A stretch of 8,584 bases of DNA from an uncultured Oscillospiraceae bacterium. GTDB lineage: Bacteria; Bacillota; Clostridia; Oscillospirales; Oscillospiraceae. Below are positions 1 through 7,217 of the stretch, piece after piece. Within the stretch, counting starts at the first letter, position 1. Every line of letters begins with the position of its first letter. Location: positions 1-8,584 of the forward strand of contig CALWXI010000217.1 of the NCBI GenBank assembly GCA_944385455.1, given 5' to 3'. The translations under genes and the position numbers were made by a program. The notes beneath the pieces were generated by a model. It worked only from the letters and a program-made list of their open reading frames with translations. It was not told the origin of the DNA and ran no database searches.

Positions 1-1052
<1,052 letters not shown>

Positions 1053-1060
1053 AAAAGGAA

Positions 1061-1103
1061 CCAGGGTGGCCGGGCAAATGCCCGGCCACCCTGGTCATAT
1101 TTT
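1061..1103. terminator. Bidirectional intrinsic terminator between convergent genes
   Basis: A perfect 16-bp inverted repeat (1061-1076 with 1079-1094) has a nominal 2-nt centre, so the real loop probably opens to 4-6 nt. On the plus strand it is followed by TCATATTTT. On the minus strand it is followed by the complement of the A-run at 1052-1056, which reads as a T-run. It begins 8 nt after the ABC ATPase stop and ends 5 nt before the last codon of the helicase gene on the other strand, so it can serve both. Confidence 0.85.
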
Positions 1104-1107
1104 CGGC

Positions 1108-2265
1108 TCACTCCGCCACAGCCAGCTTGCCGTTTTCGTCGAATTTCACGGGCGTCACCTGGTTGCGGGTCTTTTGGGCGATATCGTCCATGCGCATCTT
1201 GGCGGGATAGTCGGAAATCAGGCTCACCGCCACGCCCTGGCGCTTGGCGCGGCCCGTGCGGCCGATGCGGTGGACATAATCCTGGTTCTCATCGGGAATG
1301 TCGCAGTTGAACACGATGTCCACATCGTCCACGTCGATCCCCCGGGCCGCCACGTCGGTGGAGACGAACACCCGCAGCTCACCCCGGCGGAACTTCTCCA
1401 TCACCTGCTCCCGCTTGCGCTGGGGAATGTCCCCGTGGATGCACTCGGCGTCGATGCCCCGCATCTGCAAAAACTTCGTGATCCGCTCCGTGGAGCCCTT
1501 GGTGTTGCAGAAGGCCATGCAGCGGTCAAAGCCCGTCTCCTCCAGGATGCGGGCGATGACGTCAGCCTTCTCATTCTGGGACACCTCCATGCGGAACTGC
1601 TTGATGTCCGGCTTGTTCTGCTCGTCCTCCCGGACGGTGACCTCCGCCGCGTCCCGCTGATACACCCAGGCGATATCCATCACCTCCCGGGAAATGGTGG
1701 CGGAGAACAACCCCAGATTCCGGCGCTTGTTCATCCGGTCCAGCAGCCGGGTCACATCGTGGATGAAGCCCATGTCCAGCATCCGGTCCGCCTCATCCAG
1801 CACCACGGTCTGGGCGGTCTCCACCCGCACCGTCCGGCGCTTCATATGGTCGCTGAGGCGGCCGGGAGTGGCCACCACGATCTGAGGGCGCTTTTTCAGC
1901 ATGTCGATCTGCTTGCCGATGGGCTGCCCGCCGTAGAGGCAGACACTGCGCACACCGGGCTTGAAGGCGGCGATGTCCCGCAGCTCGCCGGTGATCTGGA
2001 TGGCCAGCTCCCGGGTAGGCGCCAGGATCACCGCCTGGACGCTCTCCTCCTCCGGGTCGATGTGCTCCACAATGGGAATGCCGTAGGCAAAGGTCTTTCC
2101 GGTACCCGTAGGGGCCTTGGCAATGACATCCTGCCAGTCCATCATGGGCGGAATACAGCCGGCCTGCACCGGCGTGCTCATCTCCAGTTTGCGCTGCTCC
2201 ACGGCGCGCATGATCTCCGGCGACAGCCCCAGGCTGTCAAACCGGACGCCTTGTGTAAATTCCAT
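1108..2265 (-). CDS. DEAD-box ATP-dependent RNA helicase, minimal core
   Basis: This is a superfamily 2 DEAD-box protein that uses ATP to open short RNA duplexes or remodel RNA-protein complexes in the cytoplasm. All signature motifs are present in the 385-aa product: Q-motif region (F9, TPVQ 31-34), motif I APTGTGKT 51-58, Ia PTRELA 83-88, GG 112-113, Ib TPGR 133-136, II DEAD 157-160, III SAT 188-190, IV region AFCNT 251-255, V STDVAARGID 302-311 and VI HRIGRTGR 332-339. It ends about 45 residues after motif VI, so it has the two RecA-like domains and almost no C-terminal extension, unlike CshA/DeaD or DbpA, which carry extra RNA-binding regions. The frame stays open upstream to an ATG at 2382. 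The start at 2265 is preferred because it has an AAGAGG ribosome binding site 8 nt upstream, begins the conserved Q-motif region, and a consensus promoter lies inside the longer frame. The exact RNA target (ribosome assembly, decay or cold response) cannot be read from the sequence. Confidence 0.93.
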   Translation of the reverse strand: MEFTQGVRFDSLGLSPEIMRAVEQRKLEMSTPVQAGCIPPMMDWQDVIAKAPTGTGKTFAYGIPIVEHIDPEEESVQAVILAPTRELAIQITGELRDIAAFKPGVRSVCLYGGQPIGKQIDMLKKRPQIVVATPGRLSDHMKRRTVRVETAQTVVLDEADRMLDMGFIHDVTRLLDRMNKRRNLGLFSATISREVMDIAWVYQRDAAEVTVREDEQNKPDIKQFRMEVSQNEKADVIARILEETGFDRCMAFCNTKGSTERITKFLQMRGIDAECIHGDIPQRKREQVMEKFRRGELRVFVSTDVAARGIDVDDVDIVFNCDIPDENQDYVHRIGRTGRAKRQGVAVSLISDYPAKMRMDDIAQKTRNQVTPVKFDENGKLAVAE

Positions 2266-2273
2266 AACCCGTT

Positions 2274-2279
2274 CCTCTT
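2274..2279 (-). promoter_or_regulatory. Ribosome binding site of the DEAD-box helicase
   Basis: AAGAGG on the minus strand lies 8 nt before the ATG at 2265. It supports that start over the upstream in-frame ATG at 2382. Confidence 0.7.
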
Positions 2280-2298
2280 CTTTTCTACATATACCCGT

Positions 2299-2327
2299 AT
2301 TATACCCGCTATTTTTCAACTTGTAAA
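2299..2327 (-). promoter_or_regulatory. Sigma-A type promoter of the DEAD-box helicase
   Basis: On the minus strand there is a -35 box TTTACA (2327-2322, 5 of 6 to consensus), a 17-nt spacer, and a perfect -10 box TATAAT (2304-2299). Transcription would begin near 2292, giving a leader of about 27 nt with the AAGAGG site inside it. The promoter lies inside the longest open frame, so translation from the ATG at 2382 would not be possible from this transcript. Confidence 0.8.
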
Positions 2328-2372
2328 GCGTTGGGAACACCCCCTTTCCGCGCCTCCTCCCATTTTCATCAG

Positions 2373-2386
2373 AAGTTTGCAAACTT
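2373..2386. promoter_or_regulatory. Perfect 14-bp palindrome, possible operator
   Basis: AAGTTTGCAAACTT is a perfect inverted repeat in the AT-richer region between the divergent helicase and XRE regulator genes. It sits about 46 bp upstream of the helicase -35 box. TTTGCA recurs at 2395-2400 and 2505-2510, and an 8-bp inverted pair GCATAAAA/TTTTATGC lies at 2398-2405 and 2488-2495. A dyad of this size beside a small helix-turn-helix gene fits an operator, possibly for autoregulation, but nothing in the sequence proves which protein binds it. Confidence 0.4.
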
Positions 2387-2467
2387 AGTAAATTTTTGCA
2401 TAAAACGCCACTTATCCGCTCGATTTGTGAAAAAATTTTGCGATTTTTGTAGTAAAATTATGTATTG

Positions 2468-2496
2468 TCTACACAACGTGCGTCTCATTTTATGCT
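2468..2496 (+). promoter_or_regulatory. Candidate promoter of the XRE regulator
   Basis: TCTACA (4 of 6 to the -35 consensus), a 17-nt spacer and TATGCT (4 of 6 to the -10 consensus) would start transcription near 2503, about 40 nt before the GTG start. An alternative -10 box, TAAAAT at 2453-2458, is a better hexamer but lacks a -35 box at normal spacing. The match is weak and the site is a candidate only. The rest of the 2266-2543 gap shows no open frame with a ribosome binding site and no recognised riboswitch. Confidence 0.3.
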
Positions 2497-2530
2497 AAAT
2501 TATGTTTGCAGGGATGAAGACAGCGCAAAT

Positions 2531-2536
2531 GGAGGT
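2531..2536 (+). promoter_or_regulatory. Ribosome binding site deciding a GTG start
   Basis: GGAGGT lies 7 nt before GTG 2544. The in-frame ATGs at 2502, 2514 and 2529 are upstream of or overlap this site and have no comparable ribosome binding site, and the ATG at 2553 is poorly spaced from it. Confidence 0.75.
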
Positions 2537-2543
2537 GTCGCAC

Positions 2544-2759
2544 GTGGGAGACATGGACTACGTACGCATTTTGCGTGACTTACGGGAAGACGCCGACAAG
2601 ACCCAAACGCAGATTGCCGAGATTTTGGGAACGTCGCAGACAATGTACGCCCGGTATGAACGTGGGGCCAATGAACTGCCTATCCATCATTTGATCACCC
2701 TGAGCAAGTACTATGGTGTCAGCACCGATTACCTGCTGGGGCTGAGTAAGGAGCGGTAA
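2544..2759 (+). CDS. Small XRE/Cro-CI family helix-turn-helix regulator
   Basis: This is a 71-aa, single-domain DNA-binding protein of the XRE (Cro/C1) family, presumably a cytoplasmic repressor or regulator acting as a dimer. Nearly the whole protein is the HTH_3 domain. Helix 1 is near residues 5-16 (YVRILRDLRED), the helix-turn-helix falls at about 20-40 (TQTQIAEILGTSQTMYARYE, with recognition-helix residues near SQTMYARYE), and the family-typical ending YYGVSTDYLLGL is at 56-67. There is no second domain for ligand binding, proteolysis or oligomerisation. GTG 2544 is chosen for its GGAGGT site; an ATG at 2502 would add 14 residues that do not belong to the domain. It is transcribed divergently from the DEAD-box helicase and convergently with the glycogen operon. 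Its own upstream palindrome is the obvious candidate operator. Targets are unknown, and no toxin or phage gene lies beside it. Confidence 0.88.
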   Translation: MGDMDYVRILRDLREDADKTQTQIAEILGTSQTMYARYERGANELPIHHLITLSKYYGVSTDYLLGLSKER

Positions 2760-2793
2760 AAGAAGCGGACAGCAGACTGTCCGCTTCTTTTTT
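2758..2793 (+). terminator. Intrinsic terminator of the XRE regulator
   Basis: A perfect 12-bp stem (2761-2772 with 2777-2788), extendable by A:T pairs, has loop CAGA and runs into a T6 tract at 2788-2793, immediately after the stop codon at 2757-2759. On the minus strand the same hairpin is followed by TTTTA, so it may also catch readthrough from glgP. Confidence 0.9.
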
Positions 2794-2795
2794 GC

Positions 2796-2810
2796 AGCCC
2801 CGAAGGGGCT
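2796..2810. other. Small GC-rich hairpin
   Basis: AGCCCC and GGGGCT form a 6-bp stem with a 3-nt loop (GAA on the plus strand, TTC on the minus strand). It lies between the two stronger terminators in the convergent junction. No T-run follows on either strand, so it is not a terminator by itself. Confidence 0.4.
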
Positions 2811-2828
2811 TCACCGTCCCCAAACGGC

Positions 2829-2867
2829 GCCGGGGACCGGAGCATTCGCTCCGGTCCCCGGCTTTTT
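2829..2867 (+). terminator. Second strong terminator-like hairpin in the glgP/XRE junction
   Basis: A perfect 15-bp GC-rich stem (2829-2843 with 2848-2862), loop ATTC, is followed by T5 on the plus strand (2863-2867). It therefore looks like a plus-strand terminator in tandem with the one at 2758-2793. It lies 20 nt after the end of glgP on the minus strand, where it is preceded by A5 but not followed by a clear T-run. There it may still act as a 3' stabilising hairpin or weak terminator for the glg mRNA. Confidence 0.7.
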
Positions 2868-2887
2868 CAAAGCTGTCGTTCTCTGGA

Positions 2888-5320
2888 TCATCTGTGGGGC
2901 ACATGCCAGATGTTGTCGGCATACTCCGCCACAGCCCGGTCGGCGGCGAAGATCCCGCTGCGGGCAATGTTGCGCAGGCTCATGGCATTCCACCGCGCGG
3001 TGTCGCGGTAGGTCTCGGCCATGCGCTTTTCCGCCTGGCAGTAGGCCTGGTAGTCCGCCAGCAGCAGATACTCGTCGGCGGGACTGCCGCCGGAGCCGAA
3101 GAGCAGGCGCTGATAAAGATCGTCATAGCTGACGCCGTCCCGGAAGCCGGCGCGCATGGCATCCAGGCAGCGGCGCAGGGTCTCGTCACGGCTGTAGAGC
3201 CGCTGAGGCACATAGCCCTCCCGCTTCATCCGGGCCACCTCATCGGCGCGCAGGCCGAAGAGGAACATGTTCTCGTCGCCCAGCACGTCGTGCATCTCCA
3301 CATTGGCGCCGTCCAGAGTGCCCACTGTCAGAGCGCCGTTCATCATGAACTTCATGTTGCCGGTGCCGCTGGCCTCCTTGCCGGCGGTGGAGATCTGCTG
3401 GCTGACCTCGCTGGCAGGGATCAGCTTCTCCGCCAAGGACACCCGATAGTTCTCCAGGAACACCACCTGCAGCTTATCCTTGCAGACGGGATCGTGCTCG
3501 ATCTGGTCGGCCAGAGAGTTGATGAGCCGGATGATCCGCTTGGCCACGGCATAACCGGGGGCGGCCTTGGCGCCGAAGAGGAAGGTGTGGGGCTGGGTGA
3601 TGGCGTTGGGATCGTCGTGGAGGCGCTGATACAGCGTGATGATGTGCAGTACGTTGAGCAGCTGCCGCTTGTACTCGTGGAGCCGCTTGACCTGCACGTC
3701 AAAAATGGCGTCGGGATTCAAAATGACGCCCTGGCTCTTCTTGGCGTAAACGGCAAAGGCCTCCTTGTTCTGCCGCTTGATCCGGGCCAGACGTTCCAGC
3801 ACCGCCGCGTCATCGGCATAGGCGTCCAGCTTCTGGAGGGTCATGGGCTTGAGCAGATAATCCTTGCCGCCGGTGAGCTCACACACCAGGCTGTCCAGCC
3901 CGGGGTTGATCTCGCTGAGCCAGCGGCGGTGGTCGATGCCGTTGGTGACGTTCTGGAACTTCCAGGGCTCCATGCCGCAGGCGTCCCGGAACACATCCCT
4001 GCGCAGAATGTCGGAGTGGAGGCCGCTGACGCCGTTGACAGCCATGCCCCCGGCAATGCACAGGTTCGCCATGCGCACCTCGCCGTTCCAGATGATGGCC
4101 ATCTGCTGGGTCTTGGCGGGATCGTGGTAGAAGTCCTCCACCTTCCGCTGCCAGCGGCGGGAAATCTCCTGGATGATCTGCCAGATGCGGGGCAGCAGCT
4201 GCTGCATCAGGGGCTGGGGCCAGCGCTCCAGGGCCTCGGCCAGCACAGTGTGGTTGGTATAGGCCACAGACTTGGTGGTGATGTTCCAGGCCTCATCCCA
4301 ATCCATGCCGGCCTCGTCGATGAAGATGCGCATCAGCTCCGGCACCACCAGCGCAGGGTGGGTATCGTTGATCTGGATGGCGTTCTTCTCATGAAAGTTC
4401 TTCAGCGTACCGTAGGTATCCAGGTGCTTGGTGGCGATGGACTGGATGGTGGCGGACACGAAGAAATACTGCTGCTTAAGCCGCAGGGATTTGCCCTCGT
4501 AGTGGTTATCCTCGGGATAGAGAACCTTGGCGATGGTCTCCGCCATGGCCTCCTCTTCGGCGGCCTTCAGGTACTCGCCCCGGGAGAACAGGGACATGTC
4601 CACGGGCTTGGTGGCCCGGGCGTCCCACAGCCGCAGGGTATTGACATGCTTGGTGTCATAGCCGGCCACCACCATATCGCAGGGAATGGCCAGCACGGTG
4701 GTGGCATCCTCGTTGACGATATGCAGGTGCCCGTCGTCCCAAAACTCCCGGAGGGTGCCGCCGAAGTGCACCGTCTGAGCCTCCTCCGGCTTGGGCATCA
4801 GCCAGGCGGCGCCCAGATCCTTCCAGTTGTCCGGCAGCTCCACCTGCTGGCCCTCCACGATCTTCTGTTTGAAAATGCCCAGCTCGTAGCAAATGGAATA
4901 GCCCGTGGCGGGGATGTTCAGAGTGGTCATGGAGTCCAGATAGCAGGCGGCCAGGCGGCCCAGGCCGCCGTTGCCCAGACCCGCGTCGGGCTCCAGCTCA
5001 AAGATGTCGCCGGCCTTGAAGCCCAGATGATCCAGGGCGTCCTTGAGCTGGGGAAGAACATCCAGGTTATAGGCGTTTTTCATCAGGCTGCGGCCCATCA
5101 GGAACTCCAGGGACAGGTAGTGCACCTGCTTTTGCTGCGCGCGCCGCACCTGGCGGCTGCACTCCACGCCCCGGGCCGCCATCACGTCCCGCAGCACCAG
5201 CGCGCAGGCCTTGAACATCTCCGGCTCCGTGGCCTCCTCCGGCGTTTTGCTGAAGTTCAGCGCCAGCTTGGCCACCAGCGCGTCTTCCAAAGTTTTTGTC
5301 GTAAATGCTTGCTTCGTCAT
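2888..5320 (-). CDS. glgP: Glycogen phosphorylase
   Basis: This enzyme phosphorolyses the non-reducing ends of alpha-1,4-glucan to glucose-1-phosphate using pyridoxal phosphate (GT35 family), in the cytoplasm. The 810-aa product is of normal family length. Landmarks include DAGLGNGGLGRLAACYLDSM at 112-131, NDTHPAL at 318-324, KRLHEYKRQLLN at 545-556 and the phosphorylase signature EASGTGNMKFMMN at 649-661, with K657 as the expected pyridoxal-phosphate lysine. The active-site sequence TLDGANVEM follows at 668-676. The ATG at 5320 is 9 nt after the glgA stop. Its only ribosome binding site is a weak AAGG that overlaps that stop, so translation is probably coupled to glgA. It is the last gene of the glg operon and ends in TGA before the hairpin-rich junction. 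Substrate preference between glycogen and maltodextrin cannot be fixed from sequence alone, but the operon position favours glycogen. Confidence 0.96.
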   Translation of the reverse strand: MTKQAFTTKTLEDALVAKLALNFSKTPEEATEPEMFKACALVLRDVMAARGVECSRQVRRAQQKQVHYLSLEFLMGRSLMKNAYNLDVLPQLKDALDHLGFKAGDIFELEPDAGLGNGGLGRLAACYLDSMTTLNIPATGYSICYELGIFKQKIVEGQQVELPDNWKDLGAAWLMPKPEEAQTVHFGGTLREFWDDGHLHIVNEDATTVLAIPCDMVVAGYDTKHVNTLRLWDARATKPVDMSLFSRGEYLKAAEEEAMAETIAKVLYPEDNHYEGKSLRLKQQYFFVSATIQSIATKHLDTYGTLKNFHEKNAIQINDTHPALVVPELMRIFIDEAGMDWDEAWNITTKSVAYTNHTVLAEALERWPQPLMQQLLPRIWQIIQEISRRWQRKVEDFYHDPAKTQQMAIIWNGEVRMANLCIAGGMAVNGVSGLHSDILRRDVFRDACGMEPWKFQNVTNGIDHRRWLSEINPGLDSLVCELTGGKDYLLKPMTLQKLDAYADDAAVLERLARIKRQNKEAFAVYAKKSQGVILNPDAIFDVQVKRLHEYKRQLLNVLHIITLYQRLHDDPNAITQPHTFLFGAKAAPGYAVAKRIIRLINSLADQIEHDPVCKDKLQVVFLENYRVSLAEKLIPASEVSQQISTAGKEASGTGNMKFMMNGALTVGTLDGANVEMHDVLGDENMFLFGLRADEVARMKREGYVPQRLYSRDETLRRCLDAMRAGFRDGVSYDDLYQRLLFGSGGSPADEYLLLADYQAYCQAEKRMAETYRDTARWNAMSLRNIARSGIFAADRAVAEYADNIWHVPHR

Positions 5321-5329
5321 AGATCTGCC

Positions 5330-7192
5330 TTACTCCGCCGCGTCCTCCTTTTTGGTCTTGGCGGGCCCTTTCTTTGTGGTTTTCTCTTTCTTCGCAGCCG
5401 TCTTCTTCGCCGGCTTCTCCTGAATGGCTGAGTCCACCGGAAGCTCCTCCGGCTCTTCTTTTGCAGCTGTCTTCCTGGCGGCGGCCTTGCGGACGGCAGT
5501 CTTGGCGGGAGCCTTCTTTGCTGCAGGCTCCTTCTTTGCCGCCGGCTTCCGGGCGGTCCTGCGGGCAGGCTTTTCCGCCGGGGCCTCCGCCGCCGGGGCC
5601 GGAACGGGTTCTTCCACAGGAGCAGAGCCCTCCGCCGGCTGTTCCTCCGCCGTGGGAGCAGTCATCTCTGCCGCAGCCGCCTCCGCCGCGGGAACGGCTT
5701 CCTCCGCGGCCTCCGCCTCCAGGGGCTCCTCCGGCTGGCTCTGGGCCGTGGTCCAGACCTGTCCGGTGATGTTGGCATAAATGCGCAGGTAGTCCCGGGC
5801 GCTGCGGGCCCAGCTGAAATCACTCTCCATGGCGCGCTTGCGCAGACGGTCGAAGGCATCGGGATAGTCCTTGTACAGATATACGGCCTCCCGGATCACG
5901 TACAGCATGTCGCCGCTGGCGTAATTGCGGAAGGAGAAGCCGTTGCCGGCGTCCCGCCAGGCCTCGTAGGGCTGCACAGTGTCCTTCAGCCCGCCGGTCT
6001 CCCGGACGATGGGCACGGTGCCGTACCGCATGGCGATCATCTGGCTGAGGCCGCAGGGCTCGCTCTTGGAGGGCATCAGGAACAGATCCGCACCGGAATA
6101 AATGGACATGGACAGTGCCTCGTTGTAATCCAGCCGGACCGCCATGCGGCCGGGGTACTGATCGGCGGCCCAATGGAAGAACTCCTCATACTTCTGATCG
6201 CCCTTGCCCAGGACCACCAGCTGCATCGGGAGCTCCATCATATCATGAAGCACCTCACAAATCAAGTCCAGACCCTTGTGAGACACCAAACGGCTGACAA
6301 TGGCCACAATGGGAGTATGGGGCTCCTGGTTCAGGCCCATGAGCTTCTGCAGCTCCGCCTTGTCGGCATCCTTGCCGGACATATCCCTGGTGGAGTAATG
6401 GGAGGTGATCCGGGGATCCGTCTCGGGGTTGTAAAGCTTCATGTCGATGCCGTTGAGCACGCCGGAGAGCTTATACTCGCACCGGCGCATGATATGATCC
6501 AGCCGGTGTGCGAAGTAGGCCATCTTCAGCTCGTTGGCATAGGTGGGAGAGACAGCGTTGACGGCGTCGGCGCACAAAATGGCGCCCTTGAGCAGGTTCA
6601 CGTCCCCGTCCATCATAATGGTGCCGTCAGCAGCCCAGCCGGCATCCAGGCCGAAGAGATCGCCCAGGGTATCCCGGCTGTAACGCCCCTGATATTCTAT
6701 GTTGTGGATGGTCAGCACGGTACGGATGGAGCGGAATCGGTCCTCCCGCACGCCGTCGTCCTTGAGATAGATGGGCACCAGCGCGGTCTGCCAGTCGTTG
6801 CAGTGGATGACCTCAGGCCAGAACCGCATGTGCGGCAGCATCCGCACCACCGCCCGGGAGAAGAAGCCGAAGCGCTCGCCGTCATCCATATACCCATAGA
6901 GGCCGGGCCGGTCAAAGTACTGCTCATTGTCGATGAAGTACCAGGTGACGCCGTCCCTCTCCAGGGAGAATAGGCCGCAGTAGCTGTGACGCCAGGCCAG
7001 ATCCACATAGTCGTAGCACTCAAACTTCAGCTCAGCGCCGAAGCGGTCCCGCACCTGGCGGTACAGCGGCAGCACCACGGCGATCTCCGCACCCTGCTCC
7101 GCCAGAGCCGACGGCAGAGAACCGGCCACATCGGCAAGCCCCCCGGTCTTGCAAAAGGGGACCGCCTCGCTGGTGGCATACAAGATTTTCAT
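5330..7192 (-). CDS. glgA: Glycogen synthase (ADP-glucose type) with a long acidic-basic C-terminal tail
   Basis: This enzyme transfers glucose from ADP-glucose to alpha-1,4-glucan (GT5 family, GT-B fold). The first 479 residues match a complete bacterial GlgA. KTGGL at 15-19 binds ADP-glucose, HCNDWQTAL is at 130-138 and TIHNIEYQG at 161-169. R301 and K306 in SRLVSHKG correspond to the nucleotide-sugar contacts R300/K305 of the E. coli enzyme. SEPCGLSQ at 377-384 has the conserved Glu378, and ETGGL is at 398-402. Usual GlgA length is about 475-480, but this product is 620 aa. Residues 480-620 form an in-frame low-complexity tail, acidic and then lysine-rich, with no stop or frameshift at the join. 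The start at 7192 has AAGGAG 7 nt upstream and begins with the family-typical MKILYATSEAVPF; upstream in-frame starts lack both. It lies between glgD (83-nt gap with hairpins) and glgP (9-nt gap). Confidence 0.96.
   Translation of the reverse strand: MKILYATSEAVPFCKTGGLADVAGSLPSALAEQGAEIAVVLPLYRQVRDRFGAELKFECYDYVDLAWRHSYCGLFSLERDGVTWYFIDNEQYFDRPGLYGYMDDGERFGFFSRAVVRMLPHMRFWPEVIHCNDWQTALVPIYLKDDGVREDRFRSIRTVLTIHNIEYQGRYSRDTLGDLFGLDAGWAADGTIMMDGDVNLLKGAILCADAVNAVSPTYANELKMAYFAHRLDHIMRRCEYKLSGVLNGIDMKLYNPETDPRITSHYSTRDMSGKDADKAELQKLMGLNQEPHTPIVAIVSRLVSHKGLDLICEVLHDMMELPMQLVVLGKGDQKYEEFFHWAADQYPGRMAVRLDYNEALSMSIYSGADLFLMPSKSEPCGLSQMIAMRYGTVPIVRETGGLKDTVQPYEAWRDAGNGFSFRNYASGDMLYVIREAVYLYKDYPDAFDRLRKRAMESDFSWARSARDYLRIYANITGQVWTTAQSQPEEPLEAEAAEEAVPAAEAAAAEMTAPTAEEQPAEGSAPVEEPVPAPAAEAPAEKPARRTARKPAAKKEPAAKKAPAKTAVRKAAARKTAAKEEPEELPVDSAIQEKPAKKTAAKKEKTTKKGPAKTKKEDAAE
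5333..5755 (-). other. GlgA tail: Glu/Ala/Pro segment then histone H1-like Lys/Ala/Pro segment
   Basis: This encodes residues 480-620 of GlgA. Residues 480-540 contain 15 Glu and no Lys or Arg. Residues 541-620 contain 26 Lys/Arg and 11 Asp/Glu, arranged in PAAKKE/PAAKKA/PAKT-type repeats, with a short acidic break (EEPEELPVDSAIQE, 579-592). No hydrophobic segment, signal sequence or known folded domain is visible, so it is probably disordered. Similar Ala/Lys/Pro tails occur in bacterial H1-like proteins and in the phasin PhaF, where they bind DNA. Binding of DNA, RNA, glycogen-associated proteins or another polyanion by this tail is inference. Confidence 0.85.
5511..5546 (-). repeat. Two imperfect 18-bp tandem repeats in the GlgA tail
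   Basis: Units 5511-5528 and 5529-5546 match at 15 of 18 positions and encode the PAAKKE-PAAKKA hexapeptide repeat. Shorter related pieces (CTTCTTCGC-type) lie further toward the 3' end of glgA near 5390-5415. The period is a multiple of three, so gain or loss of a unit would keep frame. Confidence 0.7.
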
Positions 7193-7199
7193 AGGTAAA

Positions 7200-7205
7200 C
7201 TCCTT
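7200..7205 (-). promoter_or_regulatory. Ribosome binding site of glgA
   Basis: AAGGAG lies 7 nt before the ATG at 7192. It fixes the glgA start and excludes the in-frame ATG at 7210, which lies upstream of this site. Confidence 0.8.
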
Positions 7206-7217
7206 TTCATGAATTGC

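Noticed and set aside
2387..2543. Riboswitch, small RNA or CRISPR-like structure in the AT-rich gap
   Set aside because: Only short dyads and scattered TTTGCA words were seen. There is no regularly spaced repeat and no recognisable aptamer layout.
2792..5431. An 879-codon open frame on the plus strand opposite glgP
   Set aside because: It lies antisense to a fully supported glycogen phosphorylase, its translation is repetitive in His, Gly, Leu, Val and Ala without family motifs, and it runs through the terminator region. It is a by-product of G+C-rich codon use.
5330..5760. The GlgA tail as a separate gene or a frameshift artefact
   Set aside because: The frame is unbroken from the synthase into the tail, and no start codon with a ribosome binding site was seen at the join. 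The lysine-rich pattern is coherent to the stop, which an out-of-frame read would not usually give.
5374..5780. Plus-strand Pro-rich and Ala/Ser/Gly-rich open frames opposite the GlgA tail
   Set aside because: These are shadows of the low-complexity tail-coding DNA. The minus-strand frame is continuous with the GlgA catalytic domain, so it is the coding one.
6173..6973. A 266-codon plus-strand open frame opposite glgA
   Set aside because: Antisense to conserved glycogen synthase motifs, with no domain or ribosome binding site of its own.
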